From Brevundimonas huaxiensis (lineage in GTDB: Bacteria > Pseudomonadota > Alphaproteobacteria > Caulobacterales > Caulobacteraceae), in contig NZ_JABBJE010000007.1 in NCBI RefSeq assembly GCF_014218725.1, positions 62,001 to 126,000 on the forward strand: a DNA stretch of 64,000 nucleotides, read 5' to 3'. The translations under genes were made by a program, and so were the position numbers. The number at the start of each line of letters is the position of its first letter. The first letter of the stretch is position 1. The notes under the pieces were generated by a model. That model had not been told where the DNA came from and ran no database searches. It saw nothing but the letters and a program-made list of their open reading frames with translations. Below are positions 1-9,143 of this stretch, one piece after another.

Positions 1-1
1 C

Positions 2-607
2 TGGCTGGCCTCGCCCGATGATCGACAGCCGGTCATCGCCTTCGCCGGGCGCGCCATGCCGGAGAAGGGCGTCGATGTGCTGTGCGCCGCCCTGCCCCGC
101 GTTTTGGACGCCCACCCCGACTGGCGCGCCGTGCTGATGCTGAACGACTGGAACGACCACGCGCGCTGGGCGGCCCGGCACGTCGCGCCGTTGGCGAGGT
201 ATGGAGACCGGGTGGAGGTGCTGAAGTCCGCGCCCTTGGGCGAGGTGCGGCGACGGATGCAGACGGCCGCCATCGCCCTGACGCCCTCGGTCTGGGACGA
301 GCCGTTCGGACTGACGGCGATCGAGGCCCATGCGGCCGGCGCAGCCCTGATCTCGTCCGGGCGCGGCGGCCTGCGCGAAGCCAGCGGGGCGCACGCCCTC
401 TATGTCGATGCGGTGACCCCGAAAACATTGGCGGCGGCGATGGACCGGCTGATCTCGTCACCTGAGGAACGATTGGCGCTGGCGCGATCCGCACAGGCCT
501 ATGTGCTGACAACCCATACGCCCGAGCGTCGTGCGGCCGAGCTGAAGGCCGTGCGCCAGACCGCGATCGACCGTCGCCGGGCGCGTCAGACGACTGGGAT
601 CGCCTGA
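2..607 (+). CDS. Glycosyltransferase family 4 protein (C-terminal part)
   Basis: The gene enters from the left edge, so only the last 201 residues are visible. They form the second Rossmann domain of a GT-B glycosyltransferase. The stretch EPFGLTAIEAHAAG followed by a glycine-rich turn is the nucleotide-sugar binding E-x7-E type signature of family GT4. Such enzymes move a sugar from an activated donor onto a polysaccharide, lipid or other acceptor; donor and acceptor cannot be named from this fragment. The 3' end overlaps the convergent phosphoesterase gene by 22 bases. Family assignment is firm, substrate unknown. Confidence 0.85.
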   Translation, partial: WLASPDDRQPVIAFAGRAMPEKGVDVLCAALPRVLDAHPDWRAVLMLNDWNDHARWAARHVAPLARYGDRVEVLKSAPLGEVRRRMQTAAIALTPSVWDEPFGLTAIEAHAAGAALISSGRGGLREASGAHALYVDAVTPKTLAAAMDRLISSPEERLALARSAQAYVLTTHTPERRAAELKAVRQTAIDRRRARQTTGIA

Positions 608-1407
608 GACAACCGCCCGCCGACGCGGATCGGCTCGACCCGCACGGCCAGCCCAGTCCGGTCGTCCGTCTCGACGAAGACCCCGCATACCGTCGCCGGG
701 CCGGACGCGGGCATGTAGCGGCCGCCGGAAATCCGGGTGGTGAAGCGGCGCAGCGGCTCTTCCTTCTCGTTGCCGATCACGCTGTCGTAGTCGCAGCAGC
801 CGCCGGCGTCGGTCTGATAGGCCGTGCCGCCGGGCAGGATTTGGCAGTCGGCGGTGGGCACATGGGTGTGTGTGCCGACCACCAGTGACGCGCGCCCGTC
901 GCAGAAATGGCCCATCGCCATCTTCTCGGACGTGACCTCGGCATGCATGTCCACGATCACGGCGTCCGCCACCGCGCCGAGCGGCGCCGCGGCCAGCTCG
1001 CGCTCCACCGCCCCGAACGGGTCGTCCATCGGGTCCATGTGCACCCGGCCCAGCACGTTCATGACCAGGACCGTTCGGCCCGAATGGGTCTCGAACAGAT
1101 TGGCCCCGGCGCCCGGCGCATCCATGAGACGCGGATAGTTGGCCGGCCGGATCAGGCGCGGCTCACGCACAATATAGGTCAGGGCCTCGCGCTGGTCCCA
1201 GCTGTGGTTGCCCAGCGTCAGGCAGTCGGCGCCGGCCATGAACAGCTCGCGCGCCGTGTTCTCGGTGATGCCGAAGCCGCCCGCGGCGTTCTCCGCATTC
1301 ACGACCACGAAGTCGAGTTTCAGGTCCCGCTTCAGGCCCGGAAGATGATCGCTGATGCCGTCACGGCCGGATTTGCCGATGACGTCGCCGAAAAATGCCA
1401 GTCTCAT
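586..1407 (-). CDS. YmdB-like metallophosphoesterase (TIGR00282 family)
   Basis: A 273-aa protein of the YmdB/TIGR00282 calcineurin-like phosphoesterase family, which in other bacteria hydrolyses 2',3'-cyclic nucleotides and affects RNA turnover. Metal ligands are visible: Asp8 in FFGD, Asn37-Glu39 in VNAEN, the GNHSWD motif at 66-71, His155 in VDMHAE, and the final GTHTH pair at His180/His182. The length is normal for the family. It begins 10 bases after the 5-formyl-THF cyclo-ligase stop, so the two are probably co-transcribed. The cellular role in alphaproteobacteria is not established. Confidence 0.9.
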   Translation of the reverse strand: MRLAFFGDVIGKSGRDGISDHLPGLKRDLKLDFVVVNAENAAGGFGITENTARELFMAGADCLTLGNHSWDQREALTYIVREPRLIRPANYPRLMDAPGAGANLFETHSGRTVLVMNVLGRVHMDPMDDPFGAVERELAAAPLGAVADAVIVDMHAEVTSEKMAMGHFCDGRASLVVGTHTHVPTADCQILPGGTAYQTDAGGCCDYDSVIGNEKEEPLRRFTTRISGGRYMPASGPATVCGVFVETDDRTGLAVRVEPIRVGGRLSQAIPVV

Positions 1408-1417
1408 GCGAAAAGTC

Positions 1418-1966
1418 TCATTCGAAAGCCGTATAGCCGGTCTCGGTCAGAACGCCATGCAGTCGAATGTCGTGCGGCTCCAGCGCTAGCCGCTCGACCC
1501 TTTGGCCGGCGTAGGCGAAACCGATGCGGATGGCGTCGGGTCGCGCGGCGAAGGTCCGGTCATAATAGCCGCCGCCCTGCCCCAGGCGCCCGCCCTGATA
1601 GTCAAAGGCCAGCAGCGGCGTCAGGATCAGGTCCGGCAGGACGACCTCCGCCAGCGGCAGCGGCGCGGGGCATCCGGCGGCGTCCATCTCCAGCGGTTCG
1701 CCGGGCGACCAGGCGCGGAACGCCATCGGCGCGTCGCGCTGGACCACGACCGGCAGGCACAGCCGGCGGCCCGCCGCCTCCAGCGCGGCGGCCAGGGCGT
1801 CGGTGTCCAGCTCCGACCCCATGGCGCGATAGAGCGCGACGATCCGAACGGCGGGAAGCGCTTCGGCATGGTCCGCCGCCCGGCGGGCGGCCAGCGGATC
1901 GACCTGGGCTAGACGCTTGCGCAAGGCGCGGGCGGCCGATCGAAGTTCATGTTTGTCCTGGATCAT
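1418..1966 (-). CDS. 5-formyltetrahydrofolate cyclo-ligase
   Basis: A 182-aa 5-FCL (YgfA/MTHFS family), which converts 5-formyl-THF to 5,10-methenyl-THF with ATP. The C-terminal signature GRLGQGGGYYDR at about 127-138 is the family's phosphate-binding motif. The chosen ATG at 1966 gives an N-terminus (MIQDKHELRSAARALRKRL) typical of the family; an upstream in-frame ATG at 1990 would add eight residues and run into the RNA candidate just upstream. A 6S RNA gene directly before 5-FCL is a conserved arrangement in proteobacteria. Confidence 0.9.
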   Translation of the reverse strand: MIQDKHELRSAARALRKRLAQVDPLAARRAADHAEALPAVRIVALYRAMGSELDTDALAAALEAAGRRLCLPVVVQRDAPMAFRAWSPGEPLEMDAAGCPAPLPLAEVVLPDLILTPLLAFDYQGGRLGQGGGYYDRTFAARPDAIRIGFAYAGQRVERLALEPHDIRLHGVLTETGYTAFE

Positions 1967-1989
1967 CGAACCGCCCCTACGCGTGCTCA

Positions 1990-2165
1990 TGCAGGGAGCC
2001 GCCGCGCGGCGAGCGATAGCACACCACAGAGAGAGGGTGGCGGCGCCGCGCGAACCGTGAAGAACGTTTAAATCCTCTCGACCTGGGTAGCCAGGTGGGC
2101 TCCGTATGCCCAAGCCCTCGAGCCCGGACAGGGACAGATCCCGTAGAGTGAATTAAGGTCAGAAG
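1990..2165 (-). ncRNA. ssrS: Putative 6S RNA (SsrS)
   Basis: The roughly 296-base gap between zapA and the 5-FCL gene has no convincing protein gene, yet on the minus strand it holds strong local hairpins: GGGCU/AGCCC around 2106-2126, ACCTGG/CCAGGT around 2088-2103, and GC-rich complementary arms near both ends. zapA - 6S RNA - ygfA is the known order in many proteobacteria, and 6S RNA binds sigma-70 RNA polymerase holoenzyme in stationary phase. The identity rests on position plus structure; I could not run a covariance model. The ends are approximate. Confidence 0.6.
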
Positions 2166-2262
2166 GATATGTTGTCTTCGACGTGAGCCGCAGCATGACC
2201 CGCCGTCGATCAAGATAGGCCTTCACCGGCCCCGACGCCAGCATCCGCAGCGGAATAATCGC

Positions 2263-2586
2263 CTAGAGGTTCTGGGCGATCTTTTCGATTCGCGCGGCGA
2301 CCGCGTTCAGCGCCTCGGCGACCCCGTCCGTCGAAGCCGCCGCCGGCGCTGTCGCTGACGAAGGCCCCGCCCTGCCGGCGTTCAGCCGCGCCTCGTGCAG
2401 TTCGTCGGCCAGGATCAGCGCGGACATCAGAAACAGCCGCAGATCGCCGACATGGCCCACGTCGCCTGCGACCTGACGCACCTGATTGTCGAACTGTTTG
2501 GCCAGGATGCGGACCCGCTCTTCCTGCCCGTCGGCGCAGCCCACCGCATAGGGGCGACCGTTGACCTCGACCGTCACCGTCGCCAT
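2263..2586 (-). CDS. zapA: Cell division protein ZapA
   Basis: A 107-aa ZapA, the small protein that binds and bundles FtsZ filaments at the division site. The N-terminal domain (MATVTVEVNGRPYAVGC... at 1-20, then the helix with ILAKQFDNQVRQVAG) and the following long helix (LRLFLMSALILADEL, 49-63) match the family. An Ala/Ser/Pro linker precedes a C-terminal helix. The ATG overlaps the TGA of the upstream DUF4164-like gene (TGATG), indicating translational coupling. The frame stays open far upstream, antisense to tkt, but that extension is coincidental. Confidence 0.92.
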   Translation of the reverse strand: MATVTVEVNGRPYAVGCADGQEERVRILAKQFDNQVRQVAGDVGHVGDLRLFLMSALILADELHEARLNAGRAGPSSATAPAAASTDGVAEALNAVAARIEKIAQNL

Positions 2587-2834
2587 CAGCCGGCCTCGCT
2601 TTCGGCCAGGACTTCGCGCACGGCCTGGGCGGCGCGGCCCAGCGCCTCGGACGCCTCGCGCCCGGCGGCCTCCAGTTCGGCCACGCGCTGATCTGTGGCG
2701 CGCGGGGCGAACAGATCGTCGTCCGCGATCGCGGGCGCCGAGGCGGGCCGCGCCTTCAGCTCCAGAATCTTGCGTTCCAGTTCGGCCAGGGCGCGGTCGA
2801 TACGCGCCCGTGCGGCCGTGGTGGCGTCTGCCAT
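2586..2834 (-). CDS. Small coiled-coil protein, DUF4164-like
   Basis: An 82-aa mostly helical protein (ARIDRALAELERKILELKAR, then QRVAELEAAGREASEALGRAAQ) likely to form a coiled coil. Genes of this kind annotated DUF4164 commonly sit directly before zapA in Caulobacteraceae; a role with ZapA in division is inferred from coupling only. The ATG at 2834 is preceded by GGAGCG. The stop overlaps the zapA start. The domain name is from memory of the neighbourhood and is less certain than the gene itself. Confidence 0.75.
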   Translation of the reverse strand: MADATTAARARIDRALAELERKILELKARPASAPAIADDDLFAPRATDQRVAELEAAGREASEALGRAAQAVREVLAESEAG

Positions 2835-2928
2835 CGGTCGCTCCTTTAGATTCCGTATAGAAGCCGAGGACGCGCCGGGGTAAAGGGGCGCGCCCCCTTT
2901 TTCCGCCTTCCCAACAGAGGTCTCCACA

Positions 2929-4920
2929 GTGACCGACGCCAAAACCGCACCAAAGGCCACGCCCGAGCAGATGGCGAACGCCATCCGCGTCCTCGCCATG
3001 GACGGCGTTGAAAAGGCCAAGTCCGGCCACCCCGGCATGCCGATGGGCATGGCCGACGTCGCCACGGTGCTGTTTTCCCGCTTCCTGAAGTTTGACGCCT
3101 CGCGCCCCGACTGGGCTGACCGCGACCGCTTCATCCTGTCGGCCGGCCACGGCTCGATGCTGATCTACGCCCTGCTGCACCTGACGGGCTATAAGGGCGC
3201 GACGAAGGAAGAACTGTCGAACTTCCGTCAGTGGGGCTCCAAGACCGCCGGTCACCCGGAATACGGCCATATGCCGGGCGTCGAGGTCACGACCGGCCCG
3301 CTGGGCCAGGGCCTGGCCACTTCGGTCGGTTTCGCCATGGCCGAGCGCCATCTGGCGGCGAAGTATGGCGACGATCTGGTCGATCACCGCACCTGGGTCA
3401 TCGCCGGCGACGGCTGCCTGATGGAAGGCGTGTCGCAGGAAGCCATCGCGCTCGCCGGCCGCTACAAGCTGAACAAGCTGCACGTCCTGTGGGACGACAA
3501 CGAGATCACCATCGACGGCAAGGTCTCCCTGTCGGATGCGACCGACCAGAAGGCCCGCTTCAAGGCGGCCGGTTGGGCGGTCAAGGCGATCGACGGCCAC
3601 GACATGAACGCCATCAAGGGCGCGATGAAGTGGGCCATGCGTCAGGACAAGCCCACCCTGATCGCCTGCAAGACCAAGATCGGCAAGGGCGCCGCCACGA
3701 TGGAAGGCAGCCACAAGACGCACGGTGCGGCCCTGGGCGCCGCCGAGATCGCCGCCACGCGCCTGGGCCTGGCTTGGGATCACGATCCGTTCGAAATGCC
3801 CCAGACCATCGCCGACGCTTGGAAGAAGGTCGGCCGTCGCGGCGCCAAGGACCGCAAGAAGTGGGAGGCCCGCCTCGACGCCTCGTCCCAGGCCGCCGAT
3901 TTCACCCGCGCCATGAAGGGCGACTTGCCCGAGGCCGCCTTCGACGCCCTGAACGCCAAGATCGCCGAACTGGTCGAGACCCAGCCGGCCCAGGCGACGC
4001 GCCAGTCGTCGGGCGCGGCGCTGGACGAACTGTTCGCCGCCATTCCCGAACTGGTCGGCGGCTCGGCCGACCTGACCGGCTCGAACAACACCTTCGTCAA
4101 GGGTACGCCGATCCTGGATGCGCCGACCTATGAAGGTCGCTACGTCAACTGGGGCATCCGCGAGTTCGGCATGGCCGCAGCCATGAACGGACTGGCCCTG
4201 CACGGCGGGGTCATTCCCTACGGCGGCACCTTCATGGTGTTTTCGGACTATAGCCGCCCGGCCATCCGCCTGGGCGCCCTGATGGGCGTGCGCGCCATCC
4301 ATGTCCTGACCCACGACTCGATCGGCCTGGGCGAAGACGGCCCGACGCACCAACCGGTCGAACATCTGGCGGCCCTGCGCGCCATCCCCAACCTGATGGT
4401 CTTCCGCCCCGCCGACACCATCGAGGCCATGGAATGCTGGCAGGTCGCCCTGCAGACCAAGACCGCGCCGTCGGCCCTGGCCCTGTCGCGCCAGAAGACC
4501 CCGGCCGTCCGCACCGTCGCCACGACCGAAAACCTGTCCGCCAAGGGCGCCTATGAGATCAAGGCCGCCAATGGCGAGGCCCAGGCCACACTGTTCGGCG
4601 CAGGCACCGAACTGGCCCTGGCGCTGAAGGCCGCCGAGACGCTGGAAGCCGAAGGCGTGGCCACCCGCGTCGTCTCGGCGCCCTCGTTCGAACTGTTCGA
4701 ACAGCAGGACGCCGCCTACCAGGCCTCGGTCATCGGTCGCGGCACGGTCCGCGTCGCCGTGGAAGCCGCGATCAAGCAAGGCTGGGAACGCTTCATCGGC
4801 GAAGACGGCGCCTTCATCGGCATGACCGGCTTTGGCGCCTCCGCCCCGGCCGAGGTTCTGTACGAGAAGTTCGGCATCACCTCGGACGCCATCGTCGCGG
4901 CGGTCAAGGCGCGGCTGTAA
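2929..4920 (+). CDS. tkt: Transketolase
   Basis: A full-length 663-aa transketolase that moves two-carbon ketol units between sugar phosphates in the non-oxidative pentose phosphate pathway, using thiamine diphosphate and a divalent metal. Visible motifs are SAGHGSMLIYALLHL near 70-85, the ThDP-binding GDGCLMEGVSQEA near 161-173, SADLTGSNNT in the middle domain, and the catalytic-Glu segment VNWGIREFGMA near residue 412. A GTG at 2929 starts the protein after CAACAGAGG, diverging from the zapA cluster. A strong terminator follows the stop. Confidence 0.97.
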   Translation: MTDAKTAPKATPEQMANAIRVLAMDGVEKAKSGHPGMPMGMADVATVLFSRFLKFDASRPDWADRDRFILSAGHGSMLIYALLHLTGYKGATKEELSNFRQWGSKTAGHPEYGHMPGVEVTTGPLGQGLATSVGFAMAERHLAAKYGDDLVDHRTWVIAGDGCLMEGVSQEAIALAGRYKLNKLHVLWDDNEITIDGKVSLSDATDQKARFKAAGWAVKAIDGHDMNAIKGAMKWAMRQDKPTLIACKTKIGKGAATMEGSHKTHGAALGAAEIAATRLGLAWDHDPFEMPQTIADAWKKVGRRGAKDRKKWEARLDASSQAADFTRAMKGDLPEAAFDALNAKIAELVETQPAQATRQSSGAALDELFAAIPELVGGSADLTGSNNTFVKGTPILDAPTYEGRYVNWGIREFGMAAAMNGLALHGGVIPYGGTFMVFSDYSRPAIRLGALMGVRAIHVLTHDSIGLGEDGPTHQPVEHLAALRAIPNLMVFRPADTIEAMECWQVALQTKTAPSALALSRQKTPAVRTVATTENLSAKGAYEIKAANGEAQATLFGAGTELALALKAAETLEAEGVATRVVSAPSFELFEQQDAAYQASVIGRGTVRVAVEAAIKQGWERFIGEDGAFIGMTGFGASAPAEVLYEKFGITSDAIVAAVKARL

Positions 4921-4931
4921 AACCCGAATCA

Positions 4932-4968
4932 CTCCCCCGTGCGCGACGCTTCACGGGGGAGATTTTTT
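4932..4968 (+). terminator. Rho-independent terminator after tkt
   Basis: A perfect 10-bp stem, CTCCCCCGTG at 4932-4941 with CACGGGGGAG at 4952-4961, is followed by a run of six T. It ends the tkt transcript only 12 bases after the stop codon and 14 bases before the next start codon, so any transcript of the downstream genes is either read-through or starts very close to the gene. Confidence 0.85.
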
Positions 4969-4981
4969 GAAAGCAGAAGCC

Positions 4982-5374
4982 ATGAGCCGCATCGGCGCGA
5001 TCAGCCTGCTTGTTCACGACTATGACGCGGCCATCGCCTTCTATGTCGGAAAGCTGGGTTTCGATCTTAGCGAAGACACCGACATGGGCGGGGGCAAACG
5101 CTGGGTGCGCGTCACCCCCAAAGGCGGCGAGACCAGCCTGCTGCTGGCGCGCGCCACGACCGACGCCCAGAAGGCTCAGGTCGGGAACCAGGCTGGCGGC
5201 CGCGTCTGGCTGTTCCTCGAAACCGATGACCTGATGCGCGACCACGACGCCTGGCTTGCCGCCGGCGTCCGCTTCCGCGAAACCCCGCGACATGAGACCT
5301 ATGGCAAGGTGGTGGTCTTTGAAGACCTCTATGGCAACGCCTGGGACCTGATCGAACCCGCTACCGGAGCCTGA
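4982..5374 (+). CDS. VOC family (glyoxalase/bleomycin-resistance fold) protein
   Basis: A 130-aa single-module vicinal-oxygen-chelate protein. The start ([27 protein letters not shown]) and the end ([18 protein letters not shown]) are typical of the two beta-alpha-beta-beta-beta repeats, and the C-terminal Glu is where VOC proteins hold a metal ligand. The substrate cannot be inferred. The gene starts just beyond the tkt terminator and ends 5 bases before purT, so it may be co-expressed with purT. Confidence 0.88.
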   Translation: MSRIGAISLLVHDYDAAIAFYVGKLGFDLSEDTDMGGGKRWVRVTPKGGETSLLLARATTDAQKAQVGNQAGGRVWLFLETDDLMRDHDAWLAAGVRFRETPRHETYGKVVVFEDLYGNAWDLIEPATGA

Positions 5375-5379
5375 CGCCC

Positions 5380-6576
5380 ATGAAACTCGGCACCCCGCTT
5401 TCCGACACCGCCGTGCGCGTGATGCTGCTGGGCTCGGGCGAACTGGGCAAGGAAGTCGCCATCGAGCTTCAGCGGCTCGGCGTCGAAGTCATCGCCGTCG
5501 ATCGCTATCCCAACGCCCCGGCCATGCAGGTGGCGCACCGCAGCCACGTGATCCCCATGACCGACGCCCAGGTGCTGAACGGCGTCATCCTTGCCGAGGC
5601 CCCGCACTTCATCGTGCCCGAGATCGAGGCCATCGCCACCGAGGTCCTGGCCGATATCGAGGCCGCCGGCATGGCGACGGTGATCCCGACGGCTCGCGCG
5701 GTGCAACTGACGATGAACCGGGAGGGTATTCGTAAACTGGCCGCCGAAGAACTGGGCCTGCCCACCAGCCCCTACGCCTTCGCCGGCTCGGCCGAGGAAC
5801 TGGCCGCCGGCGCCGAGGCCGTCGGCTATCCCAACTTCGTCAAGCCGGTCATGTCCTCGTCGGGCAAAGGGCAATCCTTTGTCGAAAGCGCCGATGAAAT
5901 CGCCGACGCCTGGACCTACGCCCAGGACAGCGGCCGCGTCGCCGGCGCCCGCGTCATCGTCGAGGGCCGGATCGACTTCGACTTCGAGATCACGCTTTTG
6001 ACCGTCCGTTCGCGCGACGCCGACGGCTCGACCCGCACGGACTTCTGCGCGCCCATCGGCCACCGCCAGGTCAAGGGCGACTATGTCGAAAGCTGGCAGC
6101 CGCAGGCCATGACGCCCGCTGCGCTGGCCGCCTCTCAGGACATCGCCGCCAAGGTCACAGAGGCCCTGGGCGGTTACGGCGTCTTCGGCGTCGAACTGTT
6201 CGTCAAGGGCGATCAGGTCTGGTTCTCCGAGGTCTCACCCCGCCCACACGACACCGGTCTGGTCACCCTGGCCAGCCAGACCATGAGCGAGTTCGCGCTG
6301 CACGCCCGCGCCATCCTGGGCCTGCCCGTCGACGTGACCCAGCGCGAGCCCGCCGCCAGCGCGGTCATCTATGGCGGCATGGACGCGCAAGGAATCGCCT
6401 TTGAGGGCGTCGCGGAGGCCCTGTCGGTCCCGACCGCCGACCTGCGTCTGTTCGGAAAGCCCGAAGCTTTCGAGCGCCGCCGCATGGGCGTGGCGACCGC
6501 GCGCGGCGCCGACGTCGACCAGGCCCGCGACCGCGCGCGTGAAGCCGCAGGCTGTGTGAAGGTGGTTCGGGGCTGA
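5380..6576 (+). CDS. purT: Formate-dependent phosphoribosylglycinamide formyltransferase 2
   Basis: A 398-aa PurT, an ATP-grasp enzyme that makes formyl-GAR from GAR, formate and ATP in purine synthesis. The N-terminal part ([30 protein letters not shown]) is the GAR-binding preATP-grasp fold; [16 protein letters not shown] near 161-176 is the ATP-binding loop, and [29 protein letters not shown] carries the metal-binding acidic residues. It is complete and of normal length. It follows the VOC gene closely and is followed by a composite inverted repeat. Confidence 0.96.
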   Translation: MKLGTPLSDTAVRVMLLGSGELGKEVAIELQRLGVEVIAVDRYPNAPAMQVAHRSHVIPMTDAQVLNGVILAEAPHFIVPEIEAIATEVLADIEAAGMATVIPTARAVQLTMNREGIRKLAAEELGLPTSPYAFAGSAEELAAGAEAVGYPNFVKPVMSSSGKGQSFVESADEIADAWTYAQDSGRVAGARVIVEGRIDFDFEITLLTVRSRDADGSTRTDFCAPIGHRQVKGDYVESWQPQAMTPAALAASQDIAAKVTEALGGYGVFGVELFVKGDQVWFSEVSPRPHDTGLVTLASQTMSEFALHARAILGLPVDVTQREPAASAVIYGGMDAQGIAFEGVAEALSVPTADLRLFGKPEAFERRRMGVATARGADVDQARDRAREAAGCVKVVRG

Positions 6577-6586
6577 ACACCACCGT

Positions 6587-6723
6587 CTCCTCCCCACCTG
6601 TGGGGAGGGGGACCGCGAAGCGGTGGAGGGGTTCTGGAATCCCCACGGGCGCCCGCGATGCGGTGAAGACCCCCTCCGTCTCTCCGCTGCGCTTCGAGCC
6701 ACCTCCCCATGAATGGGGAGGAG
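6587..6723. repeat. Composite intergenic inverted repeat, copy A
   Basis: A noncoding palindromic element between purT and cstA. The outer arms CTCCTCCCCA (6587-6596) and TGGGGAGGAG (6714-6723) are exact inverse complements. Inside lies the core GGACCGCGAAGCGGTGGAGG and an imperfect inverse of it on the right side. The same core occurs at 57718-57859. It resembles the dispersed extragenic palindromes common in alphaproteobacterial genomes; it could fold into a long hairpin in the purT 3' region. Confidence 0.8.
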
Positions 6724-6828
6724 ACTTCTGATCCCTCATTTCTACGACTTTAGTCGATTGGCCTTGTCCCGCGTTGTGGTGCAAACCAAGGGCGAGGGTC
6801 GCAGTCAGCCGGCCGGGAGGGATCTGTC

Positions 6829-8916
6829 GTGGGCAAACTCAGCACACCCATAATCTTCGGCGCCATCGCCATCCTGGGGGCGGTGTCCCTCGGCGTCATC
6901 GCCCTGCATCAGGGCGAGAGCATCAGCGCGGTCTGGATGGTGGTCGCCGCCGTCTGCACCTACGCCATCGCCTATCGGTTCTACAGCCGCTACCTGGCCA
7001 ACAAGGTCATGCAGCTGAACCCCGCACGCCTGACGCCGGCGATGCGGCGCAACGACGGGCTGGACTATGTGCCGACCCCCAAGAACGTGCTGTTCGGCCA
7101 CCACTTCGCCGCCATCGCCGGCGCAGGCCCGCTGGTCGGGCCGGTGCTGGCCGCCCAGATGGGCTATCTGCCGGGCGTCCTGTGGATCCTGGTCGGCGCC
7201 GTGCTGGCCGGGGCGGTGCAGGACATGATGGTCCTGTTCATGTCCACGCGTCGCGACGGCAAGTCGCTGGGCGACATGATCCGCACCGAAATGGGCAACA
7301 TCCCCGGCATCATCGCCCAGGTCGGCGTCCTGATGATCATGGTCATCATCCTGGCGGTTCTGGCCCTGGTCGTGGTCAAGGCTCTGGCCGAAAGCCCGTG
7401 GGGCACGTTCACCGTCGCCGCCACCATTCCCATCGCCATCTTCATGGGCCTTTACACCCGCTTCCTGCGGCCGGGCCGCGTGGGCGAGGTGTCGGTGATC
7501 GGCGTCGTCCTGCTGATCCTGGCCATCATCGGCGGCGGCCATATCGCGGCGGATCCGTTCTGGGGCCCGGCCTTCACCCTGACCGGCCCGACCCTGGCGA
7601 TCCTGATGATGGTCTATGGCTTCATCGCCTCGGTCATTCCGGTGTGGCTGCTGCTGGCGCCGCGCGACTATCTGTCGACCTTCCTGAAGATCGGCGCGAT
7701 CGTGGCCCTGGCCGTCGGCATCCTGATCGTGCGTCCGCATCTGCAGATGCCGGCCATCACCCCCTTCATCGACGGCACCGGCCCGGTTTTCGCCGGCGCC
7801 CTTTTCCCCTTCCTGTTCATCACCATCGCCTGCGGCGCCGTGTCAGGCTTCCACGCCCTGATCTCGTCGGGCACCACGCCCAAACTGCTGGAGAACGAAG
7901 CCCAGATCCCGATGATCGGCTACGGCGCCATGCTGTGCGAAAGCTTCGTCGCCGTCATGGCCCTGATCGCCGCCACGGTTCTGGACCCGGCCGTCTATTT
8001 CGCCATGAACAGCCCGGTCGCCGTCATCGGCAAGGATGCGGCCTCCGCCGCCGCCGCCGTGGCCCAGTGGGGCTTCCACATCACGCCTGGAGAGCTTGAA
8101 CAGTTGGCGCGCGATGTGGGCGAACATTCCATCCTGTCGCGCGCAGGCGGCGCCCCGACCCTGGCGGTCGGCATGGCGCACATCCTGTCCGGCGTGATCG
8201 GCGGCAAGGCCATGATGGCCTTCTGGTATCACTTCGCCATCCTGTTCGAGGCCTTGTTCATCCTGACCACCGTGGACGCCGGCACGCGCGTCTGCCGCTT
8301 CATGATCCAGGACCTGCTGGGCGTCGCCGTGCCCAAGATGCGCGAGACCAAGTCCTGGGGCGCCAATGTCGTCGCCACGGCGCTGACGGTCGGGCTGTGG
8401 GGCTATTTCCTCTATACCGGCGTGGTCGATCCGCTGGGCGGGATCAACAGCCTGTGGCCCCTGTTCGGCATCGCCAACCAGATGCTGGCCGCCGTCGCCC
8501 TGATCCTGGGGACCGTCGTCCTGTTCAAGATGAAGCGCGAGAAATTCGCCTGGGTCATGATCGTTCCCGCGACCTGGCTGCTGATCTGCACCCTGACGGC
8601 GGGCTTCCAGAAGCTGTTCCACCCGGACGTCCGGATCGGCTTCCTGTCCCACGCCCGGAAGTATCAGGAGGCGCTGGGCGCCGGCGAGCTGATCGCTCCG
8701 GCCAAGAGCATCGGCGACATGCACCGCATCGTGGTCAACGACTACGTCAACTCGACGCTGACGGCGGGCTTCCTGTTCGTGGTCGTCACCATGGTCGTCT
8801 ATGGCGTCCTGGCGTGCCGCAAGGCCTATGCGAACAACCGCCCGACGGTGCGCGAATATCCGGAAAGCCACCAACTGACGGCGGCCGACGAGGCGGCGGA
8901 TGCGGCCCGTGCCTAA
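6829..8916 (+). CDS. cstA: Carbon starvation protein CstA (pyruvate/peptide transporter)
   Basis: A 695-aa polytopic inner membrane protein of the CstA family, whose members import pyruvate and have been linked to peptide uptake. About 16 or more hydrophobic segments run through the sequence; family motifs include FGHHFAAIAGAGPLVGPVLAAQ (near 86-107) and FHALISSGTTPK in the middle, with FWYHFAILFEALFILTTVDAGTR later. The start is GTG at 6829 with GGGAGGGA upstream. The 3' end overlaps the ybdD-like gene by 17 bases; CstA works with this small partner in enteric bacteria. Confidence 0.95.
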   Translation: MGKLSTPIIFGAIAILGAVSLGVIALHQGESISAVWMVVAAVCTYAIAYRFYSRYLANKVMQLNPARLTPAMRRNDGLDYVPTPKNVLFGHHFAAIAGAGPLVGPVLAAQMGYLPGVLWILVGAVLAGAVQDMMVLFMSTRRDGKSLGDMIRTEMGNIPGIIAQVGVLMIMVIILAVLALVVVKALAESPWGTFTVAATIPIAIFMGLYTRFLRPGRVGEVSVIGVVLLILAIIGGGHIAADPFWGPAFTLTGPTLAILMMVYGFIASVIPVWLLLAPRDYLSTFLKIGAIVALAVGILIVRPHLQMPAITPFIDGTGPVFAGALFPFLFITIACGAVSGFHALISSGTTPKLLENEAQIPMIGYGAMLCESFVAVMALIAATVLDPAVYFAMNSPVAVIGKDAASAAAAVAQWGFHITPGELEQLARDVGEHSILSRAGGAPTLAVGMAHILSGVIGGKAMMAFWYHFAILFEALFILTTVDAGTRVCRFMIQDLLGVAVPKMRETKSWGANVVATALTVGLWGYFLYTGVVDPLGGINSLWPLFGIANQMLAAVALILGTVVLFKMKREKFAWVMIVPATWLLICTLTAGFQKLFHPDVRIGFLSHARKYQEALGAGELIAPAKSIGDMHRIVVNDYVNSTLTAGFLFVVVTMVVYGVLACRKAYANNRPTVREYPESHQLTAADEAADAARA

Positions 8917-9142
8917 CCCGTCGCAAGACGACCTGTTGTGCCTGTGTCGCGACACCGCCCTGCGGTGGGGTCGCGGCGTCCGGCGCACGGCCGGCGCCAT
9001 GATCGGTCAGCCGGACTATCAGGCCTATGTCGAGCACGCGGCGGCGACCCATCCCGACCAGCCGCCGCTGGACAAGACCGCCTTCTTCCGCCTGCACGAG
9101 CAGCGCCGCTTCGGCGGCGCCGGCGGGTTCAAATGCTGCTGA
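8900..9142 (+). CDS. YbdD/YjiX family protein, CstA partner
   Basis: An 80-aa cytoplasmic protein of the YbdD/YjiX (DUF466) family. The conserved parts are GQPDYQAYVEH and the C-terminal FFRLHEQRRFGGAGGFKCC, with the family's RFGG and terminal cysteines. In Escherichia coli the CstA-YbdD and BtsT-YjiX pairs are needed together for pyruvate transport. The start ATG lies inside the cstA 3' end, a coupled overlap that supports an obligate pair. It ends one base before the convergent S41 protease gene. Confidence 0.9.
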   Translation: MRPVPNPSQDDLLCLCRDTALRWGRGVRRTAGAMIGQPDYQAYVEHAAATHPDQPPLDKTAFFRLHEQRRFGGAGGFKCC

Positions 9143-9143
9143 T

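Noticed and set aside
1977-2213. 78-residue minus-strand frame in the zapA/5-FCL gap
   Set aside because: It overlaps the structured 6S-like region and lacks protein-like composition or a ribosome binding site.
2587-4932. Long open minus-strand frame continuing upstream of zapA, antisense to tkt
   Set aside because: It is the GC-driven shadow of transketolase codons; ZapA homology begins at the ATG at 2586 and tkt is a clear, complete gene.
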